NCBI GenBank assembly: GCA_018700525.1
Contig: JABITN010000073.1
Coordinates: 1-64,000 of the forward strand
Direction of reading: 5' to 3'
Origin: Opitutales bacterium
Lineage (GTDB): Bacteria; Verrucomicrobiota; Verrucomicrobiia; Opitutales; Opitutaceae
Length of the DNA: 64,000 nucleotides
A program made the translations under genes and the position numbers. Under the pieces are notes generated by a model that was given only the letters and a program-made list of their open reading frames with translations, ran no database searches and was not told the origin of the DNA. This document shows positions 16,808 through 25,460 of the stretch, piece by piece (positions within the stretch are counted from its first letter, which is position 1; the number at the start of each line of letters is the position of its first letter).

Positions 16808-18340
16808 TTAATCTTTTGGCTGGTTCCAGAGACGGAACGGGTCGTCGTGCTGACGCATTTCGGAAAGTAGAAGCTCCTCCATCTCTTCAAGCTTGTCTGC
16901 ATAAATTGGGTTGTCGGCGAGATTGGTCTGATTGGGTTTGGGACTGAGACCGGTTAGGCGGGTAACGATTGGATCGTGGTGTTGGAAAATCAATTCGTGC
17001 GGATTGTCCGCAAGATTGAAGAGCTGGGTTTTGCGATATTGCCCATCCATCACATCGTATTTGATCAGTTTCCAATCGCCTTTTTTAATGCACCGGAGTC
17101 CTGGTCGGGTTTCTGCGCAAAAAACGCCGTAAAGGACTTCACGGACTGCGTCCGTGTTGCCTTCGAAAACCGGTTTGAGGCTGATGCCTTCGTTGGTCTT
17201 CGGGGCGGGGATTTGCGCGAAGTCGCAGAGGGTTGCGAGAATATCGAGCAGGTAGAGGTTTCCGGTTGCACGAGTGCCGGGTTCGATGCCGGGGCCTCTT
17301 ACAATGAAGGGGACGCGCCAGCTGTGTTCGTAGAGATTTTGTTTTCCTTGTAATCCATGTCGGCCGATGGCGATACCGTGGTCTGAAGTGTAGATGACGT
17401 AGGTGTTTTCGAGTTCGCCCATTGCGTCGAGTTTGTCGAGAACGCGTCCAACTTGTATATCGATGTTTTCACTACACGCGAATTCTCTGCCAAGTTCGTT
17501 CCGAATAGTCGCTTCGTCGCGATTCTTCCAGACGCCGCTTACGCGTTCTTCGTCCCGAGCTCCGGGTAGTCGAAAAGGGAAGGGGTGACCGGTCAGATAG
17601 TTTGGCGGGAGTTTCGGTTGTTTGGAATTTACTAATGGCAGAGTATTTGGATCGGTGTGATTTACAGCGCCGTATTTCGTAAGAAGCTCGGATTTGCCGT
17701 CCCGGGTATCGTGGGGATGCGAGAAACCGAAATAGATTAGGAATGGATCGGTATCTTGGGAGGATTCGCGTTCATCGAGATATTCGAGAACTCTGTCTCC
17801 GTGCCAGCCGCTACCGGATTCGTGGGTGCCGCCCCGTTTGTCGGCGTCGCGACGATCGGCGAACAAAACGTTGGCAGCTTCGAAACTGTTACCGCGTTTG
17901 CATGTGCGCATGGTGTCGTAACCGGCTCGATTGAAAACTGCTGGCAAAGTGTTCTGAACGATATCGGTTGGCACTTTGCTGGGGTCGTTTGCGTGGGGAT
18001 TGTCGGTTCGACCTGGTCGATTGGGCGCATGCCAAAGGGTGCGGCCCGACATGATCATGTGGCGTGATGGAACGCATACGCCGCTTAGCCAGGCTCCCAT
18101 GTGGTAGGCTCCATCCAGGATCATCCCCTCTCGAGCGAGCTGATCTATCCGAGGCGTGTCTAGCGGAGATTTGGGATCGTAGATCTTTAGGTCGAATGGC
18201 GACTGGTCGTCTGCGATGATGAAAAGGATGTTGGGGCGTTTTTGATCTTCTGCGTTTAGCGGCGAGGCGAAAACGGCGACCAGCGTGCCAAGCAGAGAAA
18301 TCGATGCGGCTATTGAAATACGAAGTTGTTTGATTGGCAT
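16808..18340 (-). CDS. Secreted sulfatase with CVPSR signature (family S1)
   Basis: The 510-residue protein has a signal peptide (ISIAASISLLGTLVAVFASPLNA), the metal motif NILFIIADDQ and formylglycine signature CVPSR with Cys89. TSDHGIAIGRHGLQGKQNLY around residue 315 is the second metal-site block. It would desulfate a glycan in the periplasm. Its start is 30 bp after the SDR stop, so the two are probably one operon, transcribed leftward from a promoter near 19.2 kb. It is only distantly similar to the sulfatases at 3.7 and 6.4 kb, implying a different sulfate position or sugar. Subfamily was not assigned. Confidence 0.92.
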   Translation of the reverse strand: MPIKQLRISIAASISLLGTLVAVFASPLNAEDQKRPNILFIIADDQSPFDLKIYDPKSPLDTPRIDQLAREGMILDGAYHMGAWLSGVCVPSRHMIMSGRTLWHAPNRPGRTDNPHANDPSKVPTDIVQNTLPAVFNRAGYDTMRTCKRGNSFEAANVLFADRRDADKRGGTHESGSGWHGDRVLEYLDERESSQDTDPFLIYFGFSHPHDTRDGKSELLTKYGAVNHTDPNTLPLVNSKQPKLPPNYLTGHPFPFRLPGARDEERVSGVWKNRDEATIRNELGREFACSENIDIQVGRVLDKLDAMGELENTYVIYTSDHGIAIGRHGLQGKQNLYEHSWRVPFIVRGPGIEPGTRATGNLYLLDILATLCDFAQIPAPKTNEGISLKPVFEGNTDAVREVLYGVFCAETRPGLRCIKKGDWKLIKYDVMDGQYRKTQLFNLADNPHELIFQHHDPIVTRLTGLSPKPNQTNLADNPIYADKLEEMEELLLSEMRQHDDPFRLWNQPKD

Positions 18341-18370
18341 CTGTTTTCCGGGGGACAGGTTTTGTTAAAA

Positions 18371-19141
18371 CTACAGTCTCAGACCGCCATCGATGAATTG
18401 GTTGGAGCCGTTGATGTAGCTGCCCGCCTCGGAGCAAAGAAGGAGAGCGGCACCAGCGCAGTCTTCAGCCTTTCCAAGACGACCGCAGGGGATTTTGGAT
18501 ACGGAACTATCGCGATTTTCCGGACTACTGAGAAAATCTTTATTGCGGCGCGTATCGATTATGCCCGGAGCGATGTTGTTGAAAGTAATCCCGAAGCGTC
18601 CATATTCTTTGGCGAGATTGCAGACGAAATGCGTTTGGGCTTTCTTGAGTGCAGCATATACGATGAAGTTGGAGTTATGATTTTCCTCTTGGACGCTGCC
18701 AATTGTTATTACGCGACCCCAGCCTTGAGTCTTCATGTGAGGGAGGACCAATTGGATCAGTTGGAGCGAGGCTTTGAAATTGGTGGCGAATTGAAGGTCC
18801 ATTTCATTTTCGCCGATCTCTGGTAGTTTTTGCCCGAATTGTATCGCAGCATTGGATATAAGTATATCGATGGCCCCTGACTTTTCCGTAGCCGCTTTAT
18901 AGAGTGCGTGGGCAGCGCCGCGCTTGGATAGGTCGGTCTGGCAGTACCAGGCTTTCTGTCCCGCGGTTTTTAGAACGTCGATTGATGCCTGGGCAGTTTC
19001 GGAGTCTTCGATGCCGTTGAGAACAATGTTGGCCCCAGCCGCAGCGAGGGATTCTGCAATAGCGAAACCAATTCCAATAGTGGAACCGGTAATGAGAGCA
19101 GTACGGCCAGTCAGATCGAAAGAAGGTGTGTTTCCGGTCAT
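18371..19141 (-). CDS. Short-chain dehydrogenase/reductase (SDR)
   Basis: A 256-residue classical SDR with the cofactor motif TGSTIGIG at 18-25, NAA at 97-99 and catalytic Ser149, Tyr162, Lys166 (the last two in YAALK). PGIIDTRRN and a C-terminal NGSNQFIDGGLRL follow. It should be an NAD(P)-dependent cytoplasmic oxidoreductase acting on a sugar or sugar acid. It lies upstream of the sulfatase (30 bp) and downstream of the DUF1080 lipoprotein gene (106 bp). A 31-bp palindrome lies 49 bp before its ATG. Related SDRs occur beside sugar catabolic genes, so oxidation of a released monosaccharide is a fair inference; the substrate is unknown. Confidence 0.88.
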   Translation of the reverse strand: MTGNTPSFDLTGRTALITGSTIGIGFAIAESLAAAGANIVLNGIEDSETAQASIDVLKTAGQKAWYCQTDLSKRGAAHALYKAATEKSGAIDILISNAAIQFGQKLPEIGENEMDLQFATNFKASLQLIQLVLPHMKTQGWGRVITIGSVQEENHNSNFIVYAALKKAQTHFVCNLAKEYGRFGITFNNIAPGIIDTRRNKDFLSSPENRDSSVSKIPCGRLGKAEDCAGAALLLCSEAGSYINGSNQFIDGGLRL

Positions 19142-19189
19142 TGATAGATTTGTATTCGGACTCGTTTGGGAAAAATGGCAGAGGTGGTG

Positions 19190-19220
19190 CCTTTAAAAGT
19201 ACAATGTTGTAGTTTAAAGG
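19190..19220. promoter_or_regulatory. 31-bp near-palindrome upstream of the SDR-sulfatase genes (putative operator)
   Basis: The site has perfect 8-bp outer arms CCTTTAAA and TTTAAAGG and an inner inverted pair TACAA/TTGTA. Its sequence closely matches a second site at 20161-20192, with the shared pattern CCTTTAAAA, TA, AA, GTA, TTT and AGG in the same order. It lies 49 bp before the SDR start, between genes, and lacks the GC stem and T-tract of a terminator. An operator for a local sugar-responsive regulator is inferred; no regulator gene is adjacent. Confidence 0.5.
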
Positions 19221-19247
19221 ATTAGGAGGACGGCTTTGGCTAGGTGC

Positions 19248-20006
19248 CTAGAGCTCCTTGATGTGTAGATTTCGGAATTGAACAAGACTGGAGGCTCCGC
19301 TCCATTCTTTGGTTTCGTGATTGTAGCCTCCATGGTGTTGGAGGACGACGGGGCCGCTTTCGGGAACGCCGGGGAGTTGGGCATTGTCGAGGACTCGTTT
19401 TCCGTTGAGATCGACAGTGAGACGGTCGCCTTTCATTGTGATGATGAAAGTGTTCCATTCGCCAATCGGATTGTCAGCGTTGACCTTAGGCGTTACGCCG
19501 GCTCGAATGACGGGGTCTTTCTGATTGTTGCGATAGCTGTAGACTTCACCCGAGCCAATAGCCCAATTCCAGATGTTGATCTGAGCTTTGTTGGTTCCGC
19601 GCACGTAGATACCGGAATCGGCACCAGGCCCAGGGTTGATAACTTTCTCGCCGTCGGCATCCAATTGGTAACTACCATCCGGCAAAACAGTGGGCAGATT
19701 GTAAATGCCTTTGAGTTCCTTGAGTCGCCATTCTACATGAAGAGTGAAGTCGTCATATGACTTGGTCGACCAAAGGCTTTTGTCGCCTTTCATTTTTAGG
19801 TTAGGCTCGCAGTCGATGACACCATCGATGACGCTCCAAATTGATTTGGCTTCATCGACTTTAAATTCCCAACCGGAAAGGTTTATGCCGTTGAAGAGCG
19901 GAACCCAGCCTTCGGATTCGGGATGAGATCCTTTGTTAGAGCAGCTTGTTAAGATTAATACTGATAGCAGGGGAAGGAGGCGAAATGTGAATGAGGTTTT
20001 TTTCAT
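19248..20006 (-). CDS. DUF1080 (3-keto-disaccharide hydrolase domain) lipoprotein
   Basis: The 252-residue protein begins with a lipoprotein signal ending in LTSC (Cys22), then the DUF1080 fold: WVPLFNGINLSGWEF, WSVIDGVIDCEPN, FTLHVEWRLKE and NSGIYVRG-like (DSGIYVRG). It continues with GEWNTFIITMKGDRLTVDLNG and an end reading VQFRNLHIKEL. The concanavalin-like fold is well recognised in Verrucomicrobiota and Planctomycetota. The family is annotated as hydrolases of 3-keto-glycosides, tied to oxidation of the sugar before cleavage. As a lipoprotein it would face the periplasm or cell surface. It precedes the SDR and sulfatase on the same strand, and a palindrome similar to that before the SDR sits about 155 bp upstream. 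Confidence 0.9.
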   Translation of the reverse strand: MKKTSFTFRLLPLLSVLILTSCSNKGSHPESEGWVPLFNGINLSGWEFKVDEAKSIWSVIDGVIDCEPNLKMKGDKSLWSTKSYDDFTLHVEWRLKELKGIYNLPTVLPDGSYQLDADGEKVINPGPGADSGIYVRGTNKAQINIWNWAIGSGEVYSYRNNQKDPVIRAGVTPKVNADNPIGEWNTFIITMKGDRLTVDLNGKRVLDNAQLPGVPESGPVVLQHHGGYNHETKEWSGASSLVQFRNLHIKEL

Positions 20007-20160
20007 GGGATCGTACTAGAGGTTCGACGAGCGTCTTCCGAGCAACTAAATTGCGAGATGGGTAAGGGTTAATCAATTGGATAATTGATTACTGTGAGAT
20101 GCTGGCAATCGACGAATGTCTTTGTTCCTGGTCGATTGTGAGGATAGCGGGGGATATTCG

Positions 20161-20192
20161 CCTTTAAAATTATAACGCCGTAATTTTAGAGG
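20161..20192. promoter_or_regulatory. 32-bp palindrome upstream of the DUF1080 gene (putative operator)
   Basis: The arms CCTTTAAAATTA and TAATTTTAGAGG pair at 11 of 12 positions around an 8-nt centre. The sequence is alike to the 19190-19220 site, and each stands upstream of the first gene of a leftward unit in the same sugar-catabolic locus. It sits about 155 bp before the DUF1080 ATG, farther than usual for a repressor site, and overlaps the end of an RND-pump remnant. A shared operator is the leading idea; chance AT-rich symmetry is possible. Confidence 0.45.
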
Positions 20193-20415
20193 TGAGAGTT
20201 GGTGGGGTGCTTAATTTCGCCGTTAGGTACTGGCACCCCGGCTTGAGGGGCTTTGCGTTTCCAGAAGAAAACTGAAGCTAGGCGATTGAAGAAAAGGATT
20301 CTGAGATCGTCGAAAAGGGTGTAGAAGCGGGATTATAAGAAGGGTGAGAACGGTTGAGGTGAGCATTCCACCCATCATGGCTCTACCGAGTAGCTCTGTT
20401 TTCCGGTCTGAGTAA
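20186..20415 (-). pseudogene. C-terminal remnant of an RND efflux transporter
   Basis: The minus strand encodes the last transmembrane helix of an RND (AcrB/CusA-type) pump: LLGRAMMGGMLTSTVLTLLI followed by IP. The expected continuation YTLFDDLR, then a basic tail, is in a different frame, so there is a frameshift at about 20320, and a TAA closes that frame at 20186. Everything upstream of the helix, about 950 residues of a normal pump, is absent; a TPR-protein gene ends at 20435 instead. This is the tail left by a large deletion or rearrangement. No membrane-fusion protein gene is nearby. Confidence 0.7.
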
Positions 20416-20434
20416 TGACTTGCAGGCAACTGTC

Positions 20435-21160
20435 TCAGGGATGGTCTATGTTCCCGTGTTTATTGAGCTTTTGGTGTACTTGAGCGACTTTGCCCATGTA
20501 ATTATCCATTGAATACTTATTGGCTGCAAGATCGATGTGCTGCTCGGAAAGGAATATTTGACCAGTCGCTTCGTAATAGAGTCCTAGGTACAGATGAGCA
20601 TAGCACATACTTTGACGCGAAGCGAATCCGCTGGGCCCTTTTCGCTGGGCGGATTGGAGGACGTCTTCTGGGGTTTCGGTCCCTGCGAATAGACTCCAGA
20701 TTTCCATCATAGGGACGCGGCTGTCGTGCTTTATCGGAATGAGTGCCGATTGAGCGGATTCGAGCCCATTGGCTTTGGCTTTGCAAATGAAATGCCAAAT
20801 CGCGTTTTCGACGTCATTAGGATTTACGGCTTGGTGGAGCTCGAATTGTTCGACTCCCTTGTCGTATTCTTCCGCATAATAATAGACGATGCCGCGCTGC
20901 CAGTGGTGAGCTTCTTGTTCGGGGACCAATTCGATTACTCGGTCGAAGTCGGCAATGGCTTCTTGAAACTGGCCGCTCATGAAGCGAGCAACGCCTCGTT
21001 GCTGATGTGCGGAGGCAGATTCTGGGTTTTCCTCGATTTGCCGGTCTAGGCTGTTCAATTCTGTAGATTGGCTATAAGCGAAATCTGAATAGCCTAGTAG
21101 CAGAGATAGGGCTATCAGCGTGATTCGAGGGTAGGATGGCCGAGTTAGGCATAAAGTCAT
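20435..21160 (-). CDS. Secreted TPR-repeat protein
   Basis: The 241-residue protein has a signal peptide (LIALSLLLGYSDFAYS) and at least three TPR-like units from residue 45 to 130, for example AHQQRGVARFMSGQFQEAI and HHWQRGIVYYYAEEYDKGV. A later helical pair SMCYAHLYLGLYYEATGQ completes the array. TPR arrays of this sort act as periplasmic protein-protein adaptors, similar to NlpI, but no partner is indicated here. The gene lies directly upstream of the RND remnant on the same strand; a coding link between the two is not supported. Signal peptide and repeats are clear, function is not. Confidence 0.8.
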   Translation of the reverse strand: MTLCLTRPSYPRITLIALSLLLGYSDFAYSQSTELNSLDRQIEENPESASAHQQRGVARFMSGQFQEAIADFDRVIELVPEQEAHHWQRGIVYYYAEEYDKGVEQFELHQAVNPNDVENAIWHFICKAKANGLESAQSALIPIKHDSRVPMMEIWSLFAGTETPEDVLQSAQRKGPSGFASRQSMCYAHLYLGLYYEATGQIFLSEQHIDLAANKYSMDNYMGKVAQVHQKLNKHGNIDHP

Positions 21161-21226
21161 GCCGATAAGATTAGGGCACCTTGCTTGGTGCGAGCAAGGA
21201 ACTTAAGTGGTTCGGAAAGCGTGTGA

Positions 21227-21595
21227 TTAGTTGTGCATTCCAGCCAAAGCTCGATTAGCTTCGATGCTGCATTGGGGTAATTTTACGCGGGCCTGTCCTG
21301 AATTGATAAAGCCAAGTTGTTTGATTTCACGGTCGACGAGCTTTGCGAGCTCGGAGATTTCAGGTTGGCATTTTCGTGTCGCAGCAGCGATTTGACGGCG
21401 ACGACGCTTTTGGACCTCATCCAGGTTCTCTGTGCTGAAGATATTGAGGCCAGCGGTTTCCCAGTTGATGGTGAATTTCTTGATCGCCACTTCGTCTTCC
21501 GATCGTTTTTCGAGCACTTGTTCGATTTTCGATTGTAGGGCCAAGCGTTGCTTTTCCCATTTTCTGAGTAGACGTCGCCTTTCTGGTTTATTCAT
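21227..21595 (-). CDS. Hypothetical basic coiled-coil protein
   Basis: No family was recognised. The 122-residue product is rich in Lys, Arg and Glu, with likely helices at 1-35 (MNKPERRRLLRKWEKQRLAL) and around residues 55-95 (VQKRRRRQIAAATRKC). There is no signal peptide. A charged, helical cytoplasmic protein, perhaps nucleic-acid binding, fits the composition, but this is weak inference. It is divergent from era, with about 175 bp between the starts. The frame is uninterrupted with an ATG at 21595, and its composition is not that of a shadow frame. Confidence 0.55.
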   Translation of the reverse strand: MNKPERRRLLRKWEKQRLALQSKIEQVLEKRSEDEVAIKKFTINWETAGLNIFSTENLDEVQKRRRRQIAAATRKCQPEISELAKLVDREIKQLGFINSGQARVKLPQCSIEANRALAGMHN

Positions 21596-21769
21596 ACACT
21601 TTAAAACGGTACTTAGAGTTCGTTGCTTAAGCGATTTATTGAGTAAATGCGCTCATCGACGCATTTGTGACAAAGATGAGTCGCGTATGGGGCCAGTTGG
21701 TAAAAGTTGAGTTGCCTGTTGGGGCCATTCCTTCCGGAGGGGCGAATTTGGTTGAGGTTTGTAAAAAGA

Positions 21770-22717
21770 ATGAAGAAAGGTGTGTGCATCGAAGATGCAC
21801 TAATAAAGGATATTTCGGAATTCAAAGAAGGGAGAGTCGGTTTTGTGACTATCCTGGGCCGACCGAACGTAGGAAAATCGACCTTTATCAATAAGGTTCT
21901 CGGGTATCACTTGACAGCTGTATCCATAAGGCCGAATACGACACGGAAAAAGTGGCTTGGAATTTTGAGCGATGAGAAATCTCAGATAATATTCGCCGAT
22001 ACTCCAGGCGTTCATAGTTCTAAGAACAAGATGCAGCTAGCGATGGCTGGCTCTATAAAGAGCAATATCGAAAAGAACGATTTAGTTTTGTGTATTTGTG
22101 ATGCGTCGCGCGATTTCGGCAGTGAAGATGGGCGCGTCGCTGAAATCGTAAAAGAATCGGACAAGCCGGTGGTGTTGGCAGTTAATAAGGTCGATACAGC
22201 GCTTCCAGAGCAAATCGCAGCGATGACTGAACGCTATTTAAGCGTGATCGGCGATGCGACGGTGTTCGAGATTTCATCAAAAGAAGGGACGGGTGTGACG
22301 GAGTTGATCGATTGGATTCAATCGATGTTGCCAGAGGGCCCGTTTTTGTTTCCCGAGGACCAGCTTACCGATGTAATCGAGCGGGATATCGCCGAAGAGA
22401 TTATACGAGAAGCAGCGAATGAATTAGTCTATCAAGAAGTGCCTCAATCGCTGACAGTGAAAATCGATACTTGGAACGAAAACGAAAAGAAGATCAAAAT
22501 CGCAGCGACTTTGTTCGTTGAACGTAATGCTCAAAAAGCGATCGTGATCGGAGAAAAGGGATCGATGGCCAAGCAAATTATGAAAAATGCGCGAGCGAAA
22601 TTACGTGTAGATTTGGGCAAGTTTGTGGATGTTAAATTATCTGTGAAGGTTGCTCCCGATTGGCAGAATAAAAAGACCTTCCTCAAAGAAAAGGGCGTCA
22701 TCGACGTCATCAATTAA
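21770..22717 (+). CDS. era: GTPase Era
   Basis: From ATG 21770 the protein has 315 residues. Its GTPase domain shows G1 GRPNVGKST (30-38), a switch region with RPNTTRKKWLG, G3 DTPG, G4 NKVD and G5 SSKEG. The C-terminal KH domain has the segment IVIGEKGSMAKQIMKNARAKL. Era binds the 3' end of 16S rRNA and aids 30S assembly. The switch segment reads NTTRKKWLG rather than the common QTTRxRIxG, a mild variation. A longer frame from 21707 exists, but the extra residues precede any Era homology. It is convergent with the SpoIIE-type phosphatase gene, 7 bp apart. Confidence 0.96.
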   Translation: MKKGVCIEDALIKDISEFKEGRVGFVTILGRPNVGKSTFINKVLGYHLTAVSIRPNTTRKKWLGILSDEKSQIIFADTPGVHSSKNKMQLAMAGSIKSNIEKNDLVLCICDASRDFGSEDGRVAEIVKESDKPVVLAVNKVDTALPEQIAAMTERYLSVIGDATVFEISSKEGTGVTELIDWIQSMLPEGPFLFPEDQLTDVIERDIAEEIIREAANELVYQEVPQSLTVKIDTWNENEKKIKIAATLFVERNAQKAIVIGEKGSMAKQIMKNARAKLRVDLGKFVDVKLSVKVAPDWQNKKTFLKEKGVIDVIN

Positions 22718-22724
22718 GGACGGT

Positions 22725-23933
22725 CTATTCGACTTTTTTGATCCTCAAGGCAATCATCGAGGTATCGTCTTGAGGAAAGTCACTATTGCTGTATCCGGAA
22801 AGAAACGAATGCATGACTTCGATAATATCATCAATTGGTAGTTGGGCGCACTTTTGAAATGGGGCAATGAGGCCTTCGAGGCCGAGTTCTACATCATCGC
22901 CGTTGCGGCATTCGACTGCGCCATCTGATACGAAGAGAAAGCAATCGCCTGGGCTGAGTTCGAAAGACCTGCATTCTACTTGGTCGCAGATGCCAAGGCC
23001 GATTACGTTTTCGCTTGGGAGTTCGACTAGTTCGACGGTCGACGTTGCTTGATTGAACCAGAGAGCCGATGGTTGACCGGCGTTTGCGAGCGTAAGTTTG
23101 GCTTGATTGTTCGGCAGAAGGACGATGGAACCGAGGAGCGTGGCGACGAAACCAGCGGGAATTAAGCCCTGTAAATGCTCGTCGAGAGTGACGAGGGCAC
23201 GATCGAGTCGATCGAAGTCGCCGGGCATGTAGAAGTCGGCCAAGTGCTTGATCAAAATCGTGAACAATCCTGCTGATACGCCATGCCCGCTCACGTCTCC
23301 AAGAAGGAATGACAGATGGTTTTCGTCAACGGTGGGGAACGCTATCACATCTCCGTTTACCTCGGTCATACTTAAATTCAAAATTGCGATTTCGGCGAAA
23401 GGCGGTTGAGGGATCGGGCCAGGAATAAGTCGTCTTTGGATACGTCGAGCATTGTCGAAATCCGTCTCCATTATCTGGTTTTTGCGCTCTAGGAGTTCTC
23501 GGTTTTCTTCGAGTTCGCGTTGCGAGTTTGTTTGATCGGTGATGTCGCGCGTGATTCCCATGATTCCGACGACATTGCCGGATTCAAGATAGAGGGGGAT
23601 TTTCGTTGAGGTTGCCCAGGTTATGCTCCCATCAGGCCAAGTTTCCTTTTCGGTTATGTTGATAAGCTTCTCATTCTCGCGCATGAGGCGTTGTTCGTCC
23701 TCGAAGGATTCTTGGGCGTGTTCCTTGCTGAAGAAATCGAAGTCTGATTTGCCGATAAGTTCGGCGGTCGATTTCAAACCGAATTTCAGAGAAACGACAT
23801 CGCTTGCTCTCACGAACCGGCTTTGGCGGTCTTTAAAGTACACTTGATCCTGGGTTTGGTTCAGCAAGGCGTCGAAAAGAATCGATGCGGATGCATTTAC
23901 TAACTCGGCATCTTCTTTTTCTGACGAATCCAT
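22725..23933 (-). CDS. PAS-domain PP2C/SpoIIE-type serine phosphatase
   Basis: The 402-residue cytoplasmic protein has a PAS domain at about residues 18-135 (DQVYFKDRQSRFVRASD; GIMGITRDITD), a linker coiled coil (about 135-160) and a SpoIIE/RsbU PP2C domain at about 165-402. The phosphatase motifs FLLGDVSGHGVSAGL, LTLANAGQPSALW, FLFVSDGAVE and DFPQDDTSMIAL hold the metal-binding aspartates. Such proteins dephosphorylate anti-sigma-antagonists in partner-switching or act on STAS proteins in response to a signal sensed by the PAS domain. No anti-sigma or antagonist gene adjoins it. It is probably transcribed alone. Confidence 0.92.
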   Translation of the reverse strand: MDSSEKEDAELVNASASILFDALLNQTQDQVYFKDRQSRFVRASDVVSLKFGLKSTAELIGKSDFDFFSKEHAQESFEDEQRLMRENEKLINITEKETWPDGSITWATSTKIPLYLESGNVVGIMGITRDITDQTNSQRELEENRELLERKNQIMETDFDNARRIQRRLIPGPIPQPPFAEIAILNLSMTEVNGDVIAFPTVDENHLSFLLGDVSGHGVSAGLFTILIKHLADFYMPGDFDRLDRALVTLDEHLQGLIPAGFVATLLGSIVLLPNNQAKLTLANAGQPSALWFNQATSTVELVELPSENVIGLGICDQVECRSFELSPGDCFLFVSDGAVECRNGDDVELGLEGLIAPFQKCAQLPIDDIIEVMHSFLSGYSNSDFPQDDTSMIALRIKKVE

Positions 23934-24071
23934 ATAACAAATGAACGTGCAACCCAGGATAAAAAGGGTGGACTATCGTATCGATTGGTCAATCTCGAAT
24001 GGCCTTCGTTTCGAATGAGATAACCAGCATTGTCCAATGCCTGGATAAGGAGAATTATTGAGTCTGTTGGA

Positions 24072-25460
24072 TCAAGGCTGAATTCGATAATAGCCACCGA
24101 GTTCCGATGCGAGATAAGCTGTGATAACAAAGGCCGCGGCGCTTTGGTTGATCCGTTTTGGCTCTATTTTGTCGAGTGTATCGTTGGCAGTGTGATGGAG
24201 GTCGAAATAATCGTCGGTGTTCATGGACAGTCCTATGGCGGGGACACCTTTGGCGTGCATGGGACCAATGTCGGGCCCGCCACTGGATTTGCTCCGACCG
24301 GATTTGATACCGAGTGGTTGGAGAGCTTTTCGAATGGTAGCGAGTGTAGGATCTAAAGTGTTATCCAAACCGATATTCATGAACTCAACGGGGCCCTGGC
24401 CTGCGTCAGCCTCGGTGGCGACGATGTGATTGGCAAGTTCGTCGGCGTGATGATCGGCGTAGTACTGACCGCCGATGATTCCGATTTCTTCGGCTCCGAA
24501 AAGGACGATACGGATGGTGCGTTTGGGTGGATTTGGCAAATCTCGAATGAGTTTGCCGGCCGCCATTACGATACCGACACCGGCTCCGTCGTCGATCGCA
24601 CCGGTCCCGAGGTCCCAGGAGTCAAGGTGAGCGCCAAGAAGAACGATTTCGTCAGGTCGTTCGCTTCCAGTGATTTCGGCGATAACATTTTGACTGGTGA
24701 CTGTACCGAGTTCTTCTGGCGTAAGGACGAGTTTGATACGGATTTTGTCGAACCGTTCAGAAAGCCGATCGAGTTGTTGAGCGTCGGGAACGGAAAGGGC
24801 TGCTGCTGGAATGCGCGGAATCTCGGGTAAGTAGCTGGTTCCTCCTGTGTGGGCTATGCGGTCATTGTCGGTTCCGGCGGAACGCATCAAAAAGGCGATG
24901 GCTCCTCTGCGAGCGGCTTCGGAGGGCCCCTTGGACCGAATGGCACCTGAGATCTTGGAGTATCCGCCAATTGCCATTGGCTGTGTTACGACGGCGATTT
25001 TCCCGTTTAGAGAACCTTCTGGTTGTTCGAGCATGGCGTCTATCGTCTTAAAAAGAGCAATTTCTGCTTCGATGCCTTCCGCTGGTGTTGGGACGCTGCC
25101 ACCGAGAGCGGTGATAACGAGGCTCTGTGGAGAAGGGCTAGTGACGCTAGCTGTTTCGAGTCCTCGTTTCCAGCCGCGTTCTACGGAGAAGGACTCCATC
25201 CAGATTTTGTCGAATCCGTATACGGAAAACCGTTTGACTGCCCAGTTCGCCGCTCGTTTTTCGCTTTCAGATCCGTATAGTCTCGGACCAATTTCCGTTG
25301 TGAGATCGGTCGCGATTTCCAGCGCGAGCGAAGTGTCCTGCGCTTTTTGAGCGAGTGCGGCGGCGAGCGATTCGGGAGAAGCGATTGCAGATGAAGCGAC
25401 AAGAGTCGCCAGCACAGGACCGAAAGCGATTGCTCGGAGGGGTAGTCGAGGGTGCGTCAT
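24072..25460 (-). CDS. Secreted M28-family metallopeptidase with PA domain
   Basis: The 462-residue protein has a signal peptide (IAFGPVLATLVASSAIA), an inserted protease-associated domain at about 115-245, and an M28 catalytic domain. Zinc ligands are His278 in GAHLDSWD, Asp290 in IDDGAG, Glu324/325 in FGAEE, Asp352 in TEADAG and His422/423 in DLHHTAND. It resembles carboxypeptidase Q-type exopeptidases acting in the periplasm or outside. Its ATG directly abuts the stop of the preceding hypothetical gene with no spacer, so translation is probably coupled. Every ligand is present. Peptide specificity is unknown. Confidence 0.93.
   Translation of the reverse strand: MTHPRLPLRAIAFGPVLATLVASSAIASPESLAAALAQKAQDTSLALEIATDLTTEIGPRLYGSESEKRAANWAVKRFSVYGFDKIWMESFSVERGWKRGLETASVTSPSPQSLVITALGGSVPTPAEGIEAEIALFKTIDAMLEQPEGSLNGKIAVVTQPMAIGGYSKISGAIRSKGPSEAARRGAIAFLMRSAGTDNDRIAHTGGTSYLPEIPRIPAAALSVPDAQQLDRLSERFDKIRIKLVLTPEELGTVTSQNVIAEITGSERPDEIVLLGAHLDSWDLGTGAIDDGAGVGIVMAAGKLIRDLPNPPKRTIRIVLFGAEEIGIIGGQYYADHHADELANHIVATEADAGQGPVEFMNIGLDNTLDPTLATIRKALQPLGIKSGRSKSSGGPDIGPMHAKGVPAIGLSMNTDDYFDLHHTANDTLDKIEPKRINQSAAAFVITAYLASELGGYYRIQP

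Noticed and set aside
23900-24130. Minus-strand 76-codon frame between the phosphatase and M28 genes
   Set aside because: It overlaps the ends of both flanking genes and its translation has no domain pattern. Its only free part is a 138-bp gap.
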